From Sulfurospirillaceae bacterium (lineage in GTDB: Bacteria; Campylobacterota; Campylobacteria; Campylobacterales; Sulfurospirillaceae), in NCBI GenBank assembly GCA_028684065.1, contig JAQUGO010000010.1:1-64000 (forward strand): a stretch of DNA of 64,000 nucleotides. The letters run 5' to 3'. The notes beneath the pieces are model-generated. The model made no database searches and was not told where the DNA came from. It saw only the letters and a program-made list of their open reading frames with translations. Positions 46,088-54,585 of the stretch are shown piece after piece. How positions within the stretch are numbered: position 1 is the first letter of the stretch; every line of letters starts with the position of its first letter. The position numbers and the translations under genes are program-made.

Positions 46088-47193
46088 TTCCATTTCTCGA
46101 TTTAAAACTAATTAATACTCAATATAGAACTGAATTGATAGATGCATGCACGAAAGTTATTGATAGTGGCTGGTATATTCACGGTCAAGAGTGTCAAGCC
46201 TTTGAAAAAGAGTTTGCAAACTACTGTGGTACTGAGTATTGTATTGGCGTTGCTAATGGCTTAGACGCACTCGTTCTTATCATAAGAGCTTATAAAGAAA
46301 TGGGAGAAATGTGTGATGGCGATGAAATCATAGTACCTGCAAATACTTATATCGCATCTATTCTAGCCATTTCACAAAACCATCTTGTGCCGATTTTGGT
46401 AGAGCCCGATATAAAAACATATCTCATAGACCCTCTTAAAATAGAAGAAAAAATCACAAAAAAAACAAAAGCTATCTTGGCTGTTCACCTCTATGGGCAA
46501 ACATGTCAAATGGACATAATCAACTCAATTGCTACAAAATATAATTTAAAAGTTATTGAAGATTCTGCACAGTCCCATGGTGCTTATTTCCAAGATAAAA
46601 GAAGTGGTAATTTAGGAGATGCTAGTGGTTTTAGTTTTTATCCAGGTAAAAATCTAGGTGCACTAGGAGATGGTGGTGCCGTAACAACAAATCACAAAGA
46701 ACTAGCCCAAACTGTTCAATACCTCGCTAACTATGGAAGCGAAAAAAAATACCATAATATTTACCAAGGCGTTAATAGTAGGCTTGATGAGATCCAAGCA
46801 GCAATGCTTCGTGTTAAATTAAAAAACATTGATCAAGAAAACAACATCAGACAAGAACTAGCGCTTTATTATCTTCAACACATAAAAAATGAAAACCTCA
46901 TTTTGCCAGTACCAAGAAATGCAAAAGAACATGTATGGCATCTTTTTGTAATCCGTACTGAAAATAGAGAACACCTAGCTAACTTTTTATATCAAAACGG
47001 AATTGAAACAATGATACATTATCCCATTCCACCACATAAACAACAAGCCTATGCTACTTTAAATGCCATGCATCTACCTTTATCAGAACAAATTCACAAA
47101 GAGGTGTTGAGCATTCCGCTTAATGTTTCTATTACACAAGCTCAACGCAATGAAATTGTTGATGCATTAAATACATATCTAAAAAATAATTGA
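46084..47193 (+). CDS. dTDP-3-keto-6-deoxyhexose 3-aminotransferase (FdtB/QdtB)
   Basis: 369 residues, DegT/DnrJ/EryC1 family. [27 protein letters not shown] and [16 protein letters not shown] with the PLP lysine at 189 are present; the last is typical of the FdtB/QdtB/DesV subgroup. It makes the 3-amino sugar that the preceding gene product formylates, giving dTDP-Fuc3NFo or dTDP-Qui3NFo. The stop is 29 bases before the first MBOAT gene. Confidence 0.93.
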   Translation: MIPFLDLKLINTQYRTELIDACTKVIDSGWYIHGQECQAFEKEFANYCGTEYCIGVANGLDALVLIIRAYKEMGEMCDGDEIIVPANTYIASILAISQNHLVPILVEPDIKTYLIDPLKIEEKITKKTKAILAVHLYGQTCQMDIINSIATKYNLKVIEDSAQSHGAYFQDKRSGNLGDASGFSFYPGKNLGALGDGGAVTTNHKELAQTVQYLANYGSEKKYHNIYQGVNSRLDEIQAAMLRVKLKNIDQENNIRQELALYYLQHIKNENLILPVPRNAKEHVWHLFVIRTENREHLANFLYQNGIETMIHYPIPPHKQQAYATLNAMHLPLSEQIHKEVLSIPLNVSITQAQRNEIVDALNTYLKNN

Positions 47194-47214
47194 TGTTTCA
47201 TTATTCATTGGTAG

Positions 47215-48390
47215 TTGCCTAAATGCTCTTTAACAGTTACGAATTTTTATTCATCTTTTTACCTTTAACGTTTTTTATCTATTTTTATCTCAATAGTAAA
47301 AAACTTACAACCGCTAGCATTGCTTTTTTGGTTTTTGCTTCTTTGGTTTTTTACAGCTATTGGAATATTATCTATTTACCTCTCATTCTCTCTTCCATGC
47401 TGTTTAACTTTGTCATCGGCAATACACTAAGTAAGCACACACTCAAGGTAAATAAAAAAGCCTTTTTAACATTTGGGATAAGTGCTAATTTACTCTTACT
47501 AGGTTACTTTAAATATACTGATTTCTTTTTAGATAATTTCAATGGTATCGTAGGAACGCATATTCCTTTGCCTCATATTATCTTGCCTCTGGGTATTAGC
47601 TTCTTTACGTTTACACAGATTGCTTATTTGGTAGATTGCTATAAAGATAAAGTCAAAGAGTATGATTTTATCCGTTATGCTTTATTTGTTACCTATTTCC
47701 CTCATTTGCTTGCAGGTCCTATTTTACACCATTCAGAGATGATGCCTCAGTTTAGCAGTATTCGCAATAAAGCTAAAAACTATAAAAATATTGCTGCTGG
47801 TCTTTTTCTTTTTTCCATTGGTTTATTTAAAAAAGTGGTTATTGCTGATACGTTTGCTCTCTGGGCCAATATAGGGTTTGACACAGCTACTACACTGAGT
47901 TTCTTTGAAGCGTGGGCTACGAGTTTAAGTTATACTTTTCAACTTTATTTTGATTTTAGTGGTTATACCGATATGGCTATTGGTGCTTCTTTACTCTTTA
48001 ATATCAAACTGCCTATTAACTTTAATTCTCCCTACAAAGCATGTGATATTCAAGATTTTTGGAGACGGTGGCATATGACCCTTTCTCGTTTTTTAAGAGA
48101 TTATATTTATATTCCTCTTGGAGGAAACAGGCAAGGAGAGTTTAGAACTTACGTGAATCTTTTCGCAACATTCCTTTTAGGTGGTCTTTGGCATGGTGCG
48201 GGTTGGACATTTATTTTTTGGGGGACACTACATGGTATTGCTTTAATGCTTCATCGTGCATGGAAATCTCTTGGATTTACGATGAATAAGTATCTTGCTT
48301 GGTTTATTACGTTTAATTTTGTCAATTTTGCTTGGATTTTCTTTAGGGCCAAGGAATGGACGGATGCGGTTAAAGTTATCTCTGGGATGA
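47215..48390 (+). repeat. MBOAT duplication, copy 1 (direct repeat)
   Basis: Collinear with 52061-53236 without a length change (constant offset 4,846). The first part differs by scattered, mostly synonymous changes; 47964-48390 is identical base for base with 52810-53236. Homology starts abruptly at TTGCCTAAATG, where the bases before the ATG equal the last codons of rmlC upstream of copy 2, and ends abruptly at GGGATGA. Confidence 0.95.
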
Positions 48391-48662
48391 GTTGGCTAGG
48401 AATAGAAGAGTCTTATAAAAGATTCCTATTGGTACACCATAATATAGCAAAGTTTAGTATTCTCTTTGACAATATACAAGGTGGCAAAAGCACATTTTAT
48501 TGGATTTGTTTCACTTTTATTTTCTTAATGTTTCGCAATTCAAATGAAGTCCAACAAAATCTCAGGTATTCATACCGAATGCTTTTCTATATAATCATTG
48601 TATACTATGTATCATTACTAAATTTATCTAACGTTTCTGATTTTTTATATTTTAATTTCTAA
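47223..48662 (+). CDS. MBOAT-family O-acyltransferase (AlgI-like), copy 1
   Basis: 479 residues, about ten membrane helices. FFTFTQIAYLVD, FPHLLAGPILHH, DFWRRWHMTLSRFLRDYIYIPLGGNR and LWHGAGWTFIFWGTLHG with the invariant His are the MBOAT/AlgI signatures. With the SGNH-like protein encoded next it would move acetyl groups from the cytoplasm to periplasmic polysaccharide. Residues 1-389 are nearly identical to copy 2 at 52069; residues 390-479 are clearly different, though both end in a related FLYFNF tail. No good Shine-Dalgarno is present because the 5-prime bases come from rmlC. Confidence 0.92.
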   Translation: MLFNSYEFLFIFLPLTFFIYFYLNSKKLTTASIAFLVFASLVFYSYWNIIYLPLILSSMLFNFVIGNTLSKHTLKVNKKAFLTFGISANLLLLGYFKYTDFFLDNFNGIVGTHIPLPHIILPLGISFFTFTQIAYLVDCYKDKVKEYDFIRYALFVTYFPHLLAGPILHHSEMMPQFSSIRNKAKNYKNIAAGLFLFSIGLFKKVVIADTFALWANIGFDTATTLSFFEAWATSLSYTFQLYFDFSGYTDMAIGASLLFNIKLPINFNSPYKACDIQDFWRRWHMTLSRFLRDYIYIPLGGNRQGEFRTYVNLFATFLLGGLWHGAGWTFIFWGTLHGIALMLHRAWKSLGFTMNKYLAWFITFNFVNFAWIFFRAKEWTDAVKVISGMSWLGIEESYKRFLLVHHNIAKFSILFDNIQGGKSTFYWICFTFIFLMFRNSNEVQQNLRYSYRMLFYIIIVYYVSLLNLSNVSDFLYFNF

Positions 48663-48670
48663 GAGCATTT

Positions 48671-49648
48671 ATGAATTCAAAAAAATTTACAATTAGATTT
48701 CTATATATCATTATTTTTCCATATATAGCGTTGTATATCTTATATTTTGTCGTTAATCCAGAACAAATCTTCAAATCTTCAATTACTGAAAAAAAATTTT
48801 TTTACACAAAAGAATTTTCTAGAAAGCAATTTGAAATGCTCAAAACGAATGAATCTATACTAATTTTTGGAACATCTCAATCGCATATGTTATCAACTGA
48901 AATGTTGAATCAAAAAGTATTAAATTTTCATAATTTATATTCAGAACCTGGAGATATTATAAATTTTCTTTATCAACTTAATCAAAAGCAGATACATAAT
49001 ATTAAAGAAATTATATATCTAATAGATCTTAGAGCTGGTGCCACAAGAGAAGATAGCAATCTAATAAATTATTCTGCAGCAAAAATAATATATCCTTTAT
49101 CATTAAATTCCATCAAAAGATTATTTCTTGATATTCGCTTTAACACTCTCTCAAAATATGAAAATTTCTTAAATAAAGATGGCAGTATAAAATGGTTAAA
49201 TTCAACAAAACATATTCAAAATATAAATGAATATACAAAAAATACTCAACTAAAATTCAATGACAGACTTATTCAAAGAGTACTAGATATTAATCAATTT
49301 TGTATTAAAAACAATATAAACATACGCTATATTACATCAGTTACAAATGAAAAATTCTTTAAAAAAATCAATCTTGATGAAGTAGAACAATTTTCATCGT
49401 CACTATTAAAGGGTGGCATTGTACATTTGGGATTGTTTTATTATATTGATGGAATCAGTAATTTAAAAAATAAGAATGGGCACTACATCGCTTTTATGGA
49501 AAAAGAACATTTAAATCAATATTATGTTGAGAAATGGGTACATAACTATATTTTGAAAGAAAATGAATATACAATAAAAAATTTAGACGATTTAAAACAC
49601 TATATTCAAAGAATGCACAAGCTACAACAAAAACTTAGGGAACAATAA
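48671..49648 (+). CDS. Membrane-anchored SGNH-like protein, probable MBOAT partner
   Basis: 325 residues. One N-terminal membrane segment (FLYIIIFPYIALYILYFVV) then a periplasmic domain. ILIFGTSQSHMLS near residue 64 is in the place of the GDS nucleophile motif, and EKEHLNQYYVEKWV near the C-terminus may correspond to the DXXH block, though with Glu for Asp. The fold assignment is therefore tentative. It lies 8 bases after MBOAT copy 1, mirroring the SGNH protein after copy 2, so it probably transfers the acyl group to its own glycan target. Very AT-rich. Confidence 0.6.
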   Translation: MNSKKFTIRFLYIIIFPYIALYILYFVVNPEQIFKSSITEKKFFYTKEFSRKQFEMLKTNESILIFGTSQSHMLSTEMLNQKVLNFHNLYSEPGDIINFLYQLNQKQIHNIKEIIYLIDLRAGATREDSNLINYSAAKIIYPLSLNSIKRLFLDIRFNTLSKYENFLNKDGSIKWLNSTKHIQNINEYTKNTQLKFNDRLIQRVLDINQFCIKNNINIRYITSVTNEKFFKKINLDEVEQFSSSLLKGGIVHLGLFYYIDGISNLKNKNGHYIAFMEKEHLNQYYVEKWVHNYILKENEYTIKNLDDLKHYIQRMHKLQQKLREQ

Positions 49649-49674
49649 TATGCAAAAATACAAAGTACAAAAAC

Positions 49675-50649
49675 ATGATTAACTACCTCTTTAGACACAA
49701 CAAGGACTATTCACGCTTTAACATCATCAAACAACTTCTGAAAGAGTTTACATGTAAGCGCCCTATTTACATTTTGCTTCCTTTTTCAAAAAATCAGTTT
49801 TTCAAACATTTTTTTAAAAGAAAGTATATTATCAACGATTTTTTCATTTCAAATTATGATACGTATGTTTACGATAGAAAAAAAATCACAAAATACAACC
49901 CAAGGGCATGGTGGAAATTTTTTCAAGACTGGTTTAATTTTAGATATTCACACTATCTCTTATCCGATACACAAGCGCATTTTGAATATTGGCAGTCACT
50001 TTTTGGACCTTTTAAAGGAAAGCATTTTGTTCTTCCCGTTCTTGCTGATAAAACGATTTATTATCCATCTAACACCATCACGCCTAAGCATGAAAAAGTA
50101 TCGATTCTTTTTTATGGCTCTTTTATTCCACTGCATGGAATTGATATTATTTTAAATGCTTTTTATCTTCTTGAAAAAGAAAATATTCCGTTTCATGCAA
50201 CCATCATCGGCAAAGGCCAAACGTATAAACAAATGAAGCAATTGTATAATGAATTGCACCTACAAAATGTTACAATGGATGGAACCTTTATCAAAGAAAC
50301 GGAACTTGCCGAAAAAATTAGAGAATCAGACATTGTTCTAGGAATTTTTGGTGAGAGCATCAAGGCAAAATCGGTCATCCCTAATAAAGCCTATCAAGCC
50401 TTAGCCTCACAAAAAGCTCTTATTACAATGCATTCTGATACGCTTTACGAGTTTTTAACCGATGAAGACATGGTAACGTGCCAAAATACGCCTGAAGCCT
50501 TAGCCAAAACAATGAAAAAACTTATTCTCAATCCCCAGTTCATTGCCACATACCAACAAAATGGCTATAATAAATTTTTATCACTCTACGATAAAACACA
50601 ACACGAATTTATACAATTTATTCAATCCATTGACACAAAGAAAGAGTAA
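49675..50649 (+). CDS. Family 4 glycosyltransferase
   Basis: 324 residues, GT-B. The donor domain is clear: ILFYGSFIPLHGIDIILNAF, ATIIGKGQTYKQMKQL, IPNKAYQALASQKALI in place of the usual E-X7-E region. The N-terminal domain is divergent. A ten-codon reading frame beginning at the ATG at 49650 overlaps the start in another frame and may be chance. A TTACATGTAA palindrome at 49748 encodes FTCK. The substrate is unknown; the next genes make dTDP-rhamnose, so rhamnose is possible. Confidence 0.82.
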   Translation: MINYLFRHNKDYSRFNIIKQLLKEFTCKRPIYILLPFSKNQFFKHFFKRKYIINDFFISNYDTYVYDRKKITKYNPRAWWKFFQDWFNFRYSHYLLSDTQAHFEYWQSLFGPFKGKHFVLPVLADKTIYYPSNTITPKHEKVSILFYGSFIPLHGIDIILNAFYLLEKENIPFHATIIGKGQTYKQMKQLYNELHLQNVTMDGTFIKETELAEKIRESDIVLGIFGESIKAKSVIPNKAYQALASQKALITMHSDTLYEFLTDEDMVTCQNTPEALAKTMKKLILNPQFIATYQQNGYNKFLSLYDKTQHEFIQFIQSIDTKKE

Positions 50650-50650
50650 T

Positions 50651-51520
50651 ATGCAGACAATATTAGTAACAGGAGCAAATGGCCAACTAGGTCAAGAAAT
50701 TGCTTGTTTAGCGCCCTTATACACAGAGTATCTATTTATTTTTCCAACCAAGGATATGCTAGATATCACAGAAGAAAAAGCTATCGATACATTTTTAAAC
50801 CAAAATAAAATAGATATCATCATCAATTGCGCAGCCTATACGGCCGTCGATAATGCTGAGACCGAAACGACGCTTGCTGATTCCATCAACCATTATGCTG
50901 TTCAAACGCTCGCTCTTTATGCTAAAAATAACGCTATTAAGCTCATTCATATTTCAACAGATTATGTGTTTAATGGTCAAAATTTCAAACCTTATACTGA
51001 AGAGGATATGACAGCACCGCAAAATAGTTATGGTGTATCTAAATTGGCGGGAGAGAAAGCTATGCAAGCTATTAATCCAACAAACTCATTGATTATTCGC
51101 ACCTCGTGGCTCTACTCTGGCTTTGGCAGTAATTTTGTTAAAACAATGCTAAAACTTGGTCATCAGAAAGAGAGCTTGCGTGTGATTTACGACCAAGTCG
51201 GAACACCAACCTATGCGGCAGACTTAGCCAAAACCATCCTTGACATCCTTCCTCAAATCAACAATAAGACCATTGAAATTTACCATTACTCTAATGAAGG
51301 TGTCCTCTCATGGTATGACTTTGCAAAAGAAATCATGAAAATGGCAAAGCTTACATGTAAGGTTTTTCCTATTGAAACGAAAGACTATCCCACTGCGGCG
51401 AAACGCCCCTATTATAGTATCTTAAATAAATCAAAAATCAAAAATGACTTTAAAGTAGACATCCCCTATTGGAAAGATAGTTTGGATGCGTGCTTGCGAA
51501 AACTAGGAGAAAGACAATGA
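50651..51520 (+). CDS. rmlD: dTDP-4-dehydrorhamnose reductase
   Basis: 289 residues from the ATG at 50651, one base after the previous stop; a longer reading frame from 50543 runs inside the glycosyltransferase gene and is not credible. ILVTGANGQLGQEIA is the cofactor motif, STDYVFNG and YGVSKLAGEKA are RmlD hallmarks, and RTSWLYSGFGSNFV follows. It completes L-rhamnose synthesis after RmlC. Contains the palindrome CTTACATGTAAG at 51350. Confidence 0.95.
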   Translation: MQTILVTGANGQLGQEIACLAPLYTEYLFIFPTKDMLDITEEKAIDTFLNQNKIDIIINCAAYTAVDNAETETTLADSINHYAVQTLALYAKNNAIKLIHISTDYVFNGQNFKPYTEEDMTAPQNSYGVSKLAGEKAMQAINPTNSLIIRTSWLYSGFGSNFVKTMLKLGHQKESLRVIYDQVGTPTYAADLAKTILDILPQINNKTIEIYHYSNEGVLSWYDFAKEIMKMAKLTCKVFPIETKDYPTAAKRPYYSILNKSKIKNDFKVDIPYWKDSLDACLRKLGERQ

Positions 51521-52068
51521 CTTTTACCCCTACTGCTATTCCAGATATTATCGTTTGTGAACCCATCATTCATGGCGATGAAAGAGGCTATTTTGTTGAG
51601 ACTTTTAGGCAAGATAGATTAGAGGCTTATTTAGGTTACAACGTTAATTTTTTACAAGACAATGAATCCAAATCAAGTTATGGTGTTCTGCGTGGGTTGC
51701 ACTATCAACTCGAGCCATTTGCTCAAACCAAACTCGTGCGTGTCATTCAAGGAACTATTTTGGATGTTGCCGTTGATATTCGCAAAAACTCCCCTACTTT
51801 TGGCTTACATGTGAGTGTTGAACTCTCAGGTGAAAACAAAAAACAGATGTTTATACCTAGAGGTTTTGCCCATGGATTTGTTGTTCTCAGTGCAGAAGCT
51901 ATCGTTGCTTACAAAGTTGACAATTATTATGCTCCAGAATGCGATAGAGGCATAGCTTATAATGACCAACAACTGGGTATTGATTGGATTGTTCCCGAAC
52001 TACAACACAAAATTTCATACAAAGATACACAACATCCATCATTTAAAGATGCGGAGTTCTTTGCCTAA
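51517..52068 (+). CDS. rmlC: dTDP-4-dehydrorhamnose 3,5-epimerase
   Basis: 183 residues from the ATG at 51517, which overlaps the rmlD stop (ATGA) and follows an AGGAG ribosome-binding site by 6 bases. DERGYFVETFRQD, GVLRGLHYQLEPFAQTKLVRV with the catalytic His, and FIPRGFAHGFVVLS are RmlC signatures. The gene order rmlD-rmlC is separated by 14 kb and a strand change from rmlB-rmlA. Its last codons (TTTGCCTAA) are echoed in front of the distant MBOAT copy 1. Confidence 0.96.
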   Translation: MTFTPTAIPDIIVCEPIIHGDERGYFVETFRQDRLEAYLGYNVNFLQDNESKSSYGVLRGLHYQLEPFAQTKLVRVIQGTILDVAVDIRKNSPTFGLHVSVELSGENKKQMFIPRGFAHGFVVLSAEAIVAYKVDNYYAPECDRGIAYNDQQLGIDWIVPELQHKISYKDTQHPSFKDAEFFA

Positions 52069-53236
52069 ATGCTCTTTAACAGTTACGAATTTTTATTCAT
52101 CTTTTTACCAGTAACGTTTTTTATCTATTTTTATCTCAATAGTAAAAAGCTTACCACTGCAAGCATTGCTTTTTTAGTCTTTGCTTCATTGCTTTTTTAC
52201 AGCTATTGGAATATTATCTATTTACCTCTGATTCTCTCTTCTATGCTATTTAACTTTGTCATAGGCAATACTCTAAGTAAACACACCCTCACGGTAAATA
52301 AAAAAGCCTTTTTAACATTTGGTATCAGTGCTAATTTACTCTTACTCGGCTATTTTAAATATACCGATTTCTTTTTAGATAATTTCAATGGTATTGTAGG
52401 TACTTCTATTCCTCTTCCTCATATTATCTTACCTCTGGGTATTAGCTTCTTTACGTTTACACAAATTGCCTATTTGGTGGATTCTTATAAAGATAAAGTC
52501 CAAGAGTATGATTTTATCCGTTATGCTTTATTTGTAACGTATTTTCCGCATCTTTTGGCTGGCCCTATTTTACACCATTCAGAAATGATGCCTCAGTTTA
52601 GCAGTATTCGCAATAAAGCTAAAAACTATAAAAATATTGCTGCTGGTCTTTTTCTTTTTTCTATTGGTTTATTTAAAAAAGTGGTTATTGCTGATACATT
52701 TGCTCTCTGGGCCAATACAGGATTTGACACTGCTGCAACATTGAGTTTCTTTGAAGCGTGGGCTACGAGTCTAAGTTATACTTTTCAACTCTATTTTGAT
52801 TTTAGCGGCTATACCGATATGGCTATTGGTGCTTCTTTACTCTTTAATATCAAACTGCCTATTAACTTTAATTCTCCCTACAAAGCATGTGATATTCAAG
52901 ATTTTTGGAGACGGTGGCATATGACCCTTTCTCGTTTTTTAAGAGATTATATTTATATTCCTCTTGGAGGAAACAGGCAAGGAGAGTTTAGAACTTACGT
53001 GAATCTTTTCGCAACATTCCTTTTAGGTGGTCTTTGGCATGGTGCGGGTTGGACATTTATTTTTTGGGGGACACTACATGGTATTGCTTTAATGCTTCAT
53101 CGTGCATGGAAATCTCTTGGATTTACGATGAATAAGTATCTTGCTTGGTTTATTACGTTTAATTTTGTCAATTTTGCTTGGATTTTCTTTAGGGCCAAGG
53201 AATGGACGGATGCGGTTAAAGTTATCTCTGGGATGA
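52061..53236 (+). repeat. MBOAT duplication, copy 2 (direct repeat)
   Basis: Partner of 47215-48390. Here the repeat begins inside the last codons of rmlC, a natural gene junction, so this copy is more likely the parent arrangement. The 3-prime 427 bases (52810-53236) are identical to copy 1, the 5-prime part is not, which points to gene conversion. Confidence 0.95.
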
Positions 53237-53511
53237 TGGGGATCAATGGTGTTGTCATTAGTGTAAAACTTAAATTTCTTAAATCTTTTGCAACACGTTA
53301 CTCTGATTTTTTTGGTCACCTTATTTATGGCTCAACGACCTACATTTACATTTTCATTATGCTGTATTGGGTAATAAAACTTAAAAATTCTAATGAAATG
53401 ACAGCTCTGTTTAAACCTACTTGGCAAACACTATGGATAATGCTTAGTGTGAGCATTTATGCATTATTAGATATGTCAAAAGTATCAGAATTTCTCTATT
53501 TTAACTTTTAA
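52069..53511 (+). CDS. MBOAT-family O-acyltransferase (AlgI-like), copy 2
   Basis: 480 residues; same motifs and topology as copy 1 at 47223. The ATG directly follows the rmlC stop, so translation is probably coupled. The last 91 residues diverge from copy 1 after residue 389 and include an extra positively charged segment. It is followed 6 bases later by a canonical SGNH partner gene. Two different C-termini on the same membrane core, each beside a different partner, suggest that the C-terminus helps recognise the partner. Confidence 0.92.
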   Translation: MLFNSYEFLFIFLPVTFFIYFYLNSKKLTTASIAFLVFASLLFYSYWNIIYLPLILSSMLFNFVIGNTLSKHTLTVNKKAFLTFGISANLLLLGYFKYTDFFLDNFNGIVGTSIPLPHIILPLGISFFTFTQIAYLVDSYKDKVQEYDFIRYALFVTYFPHLLAGPILHHSEMMPQFSSIRNKAKNYKNIAAGLFLFSIGLFKKVVIADTFALWANTGFDTAATLSFFEAWATSLSYTFQLYFDFSGYTDMAIGASLLFNIKLPINFNSPYKACDIQDFWRRWHMTLSRFLRDYIYIPLGGNRQGEFRTYVNLFATFLLGGLWHGAGWTFIFWGTLHGIALMLHRAWKSLGFTMNKYLAWFITFNFVNFAWIFFRAKEWTDAVKVISGMMGINGVVISVKLKFLKSFATRYSDFFGHLIYGSTTYIYIFIMLYWVIKLKNSNEMTALFKPTWQTLWIMLSVSIYALLDMSKVSEFLYFNF

Positions 53512-53520
53512 GGAAAGGTG

Positions 53521-54585
53521 TTGTCAAATAAAAAATTTGCATTTATTTTTTTAAGTATTATTGCTATCTTTACACTTCTTAATTTTTCAATATGGTCTTT
53601 GTATACCAAAGAAATTTTAACACGTGAAGGAGACTTTATTACGGGCGATTTAACTCGTATTGGTTATCTAAGCAAAGCTGTACACAAGAGAAAAAATGAA
53701 ATTGACTTACCTAAACAGCATGATTCTCAACCAAAAGCAACACATTATGAGCTTGTAACAATTGGGGACTCCTTTTCACAAGGTCACAGTGGGGGCAAAA
53801 ATAGATATTATCAAGATTATATTGCAACAAAATTCAATTGGAATGTCTTAAACTTACCCCAATATCCAAATACACAAAATTATAGTGAAACGATTATAGC
53901 CCTTGCTAACAATGGCTTTTTAGATAAATATCACATTAAGTACGTCCTAATCGAATCTACCCAACGAAGAGTTGTTGAGCGATTTACAAAGCACGTTAAC
54001 TATTCTCTCTCAATACCATATGAAGAAAGTGAAAACTTTTACCATATTCAAAAAGAGCATAGTTTTCAACTCCCAGATGTCACAGCTATCAATAATGGGA
54101 ATAGCAAATTTGTCCTTTACAATTTTCTTTATCACTTTTCAGACCGAGCATTTTTTTCGGATGTACATAAAGTCAAACTTACTCAAAAGTTTTTTTCAAC
54201 ATCTTTAGGAGATTACTTGCTGTATTATCATAAAGATATAAGCACTATCAAAAACACCACTTTAGCATCTTTAGAAACAGTAAATTCTGAGCTTAATACT
54301 CTTTCACGATTTTTAAAAGAAAAAGGTATTCAACTTATTTTCATGCCTGCTGTAAGCAAATATGATCTTTATAGCCCTTTTATTGTTAATAATAAATATG
54401 AACTAGACCCTTTTTTTAATCTTTTCGAAACATTAAAAAAAGACTATATATTCATTGATACTAAAAAAATTCTTTCAAAAGAGCTCCAAAAAAATGAGCA
54501 AGATATTTTTTATGGTGACGATACACACTGGAGCTATAAGGCTTCAGACATTATCATTTCATACCTTTATAAAATCATCAAATAA
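53521..54585 (+). CDS. SGNH/AlgJ-like O-acetyltransferase, MBOAT partner
   Basis: About 354 residues from the TTG at 53521; the adjacent GTG at 53518 is an alternative, but AAGGAAAGG spacing fits the TTG better. An N-terminal membrane segment is followed by TIGDSFSQGHSG (GDS nucleophile near residue 84) and, near the C-terminus, GDDTHWSYKAS, the DXXHW block of AlgJ/AlgX-type enzymes. This is the periplasmic half of an acetylation pair with MBOAT copy 2. It probably acetylates the rhamnose- or amino-sugar-containing chain. Confidence 0.85.
   Translation: MSNKKFAFIFLSIIAIFTLLNFSIWSLYTKEILTREGDFITGDLTRIGYLSKAVHKRKNEIDLPKQHDSQPKATHYELVTIGDSFSQGHSGGKNRYYQDYIATKFNWNVLNLPQYPNTQNYSETIIALANNGFLDKYHIKYVLIESTQRRVVERFTKHVNYSLSIPYEESENFYHIQKEHSFQLPDVTAINNGNSKFVLYNFLYHFSDRAFFSDVHKVKLTQKFFSTSLGDYLLYYHKDISTIKNTTLASLETVNSELNTLSRFLKEKGIQLIFMPAVSKYDLYSPFIVNNKYELDPFFNLFETLKKDYIFIDTKKILSKELQKNEQDIFYGDDTHWSYKASDIIISYLYKIIK

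Larger units (their letters stand above)
1202..51360. repeat. Iterated palindrome TTACATGTAA (16 exact sites)
   Basis: Exact copies start at 1202, 1909, 2120, 3657, 4221, 18160, 19653, 20935, 26701, 27997, 28682, 36898, 37388, 40368, 49748 and 51351. Eight of them extend to TTTACATGTAAA (at 1201, 1908, 2119, 3656, 4220, 19652, 26700 and 36897). All but the one at 19653 lie in coding sequence, encoding either LHV followed by K, R or S, or TC followed by K or N. The third frame would read a TAA stop and is not used. One-base variants are also frequent. Function unknown. Confidence 0.85.

Noticed and set aside
49650-49682. Ten-codon frame with a plausible ribosome-binding site before the glycosyltransferase start
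   Set aside because: Too short to support as a gene; it could be a translational coupling leader, but nothing besides position argues for it.
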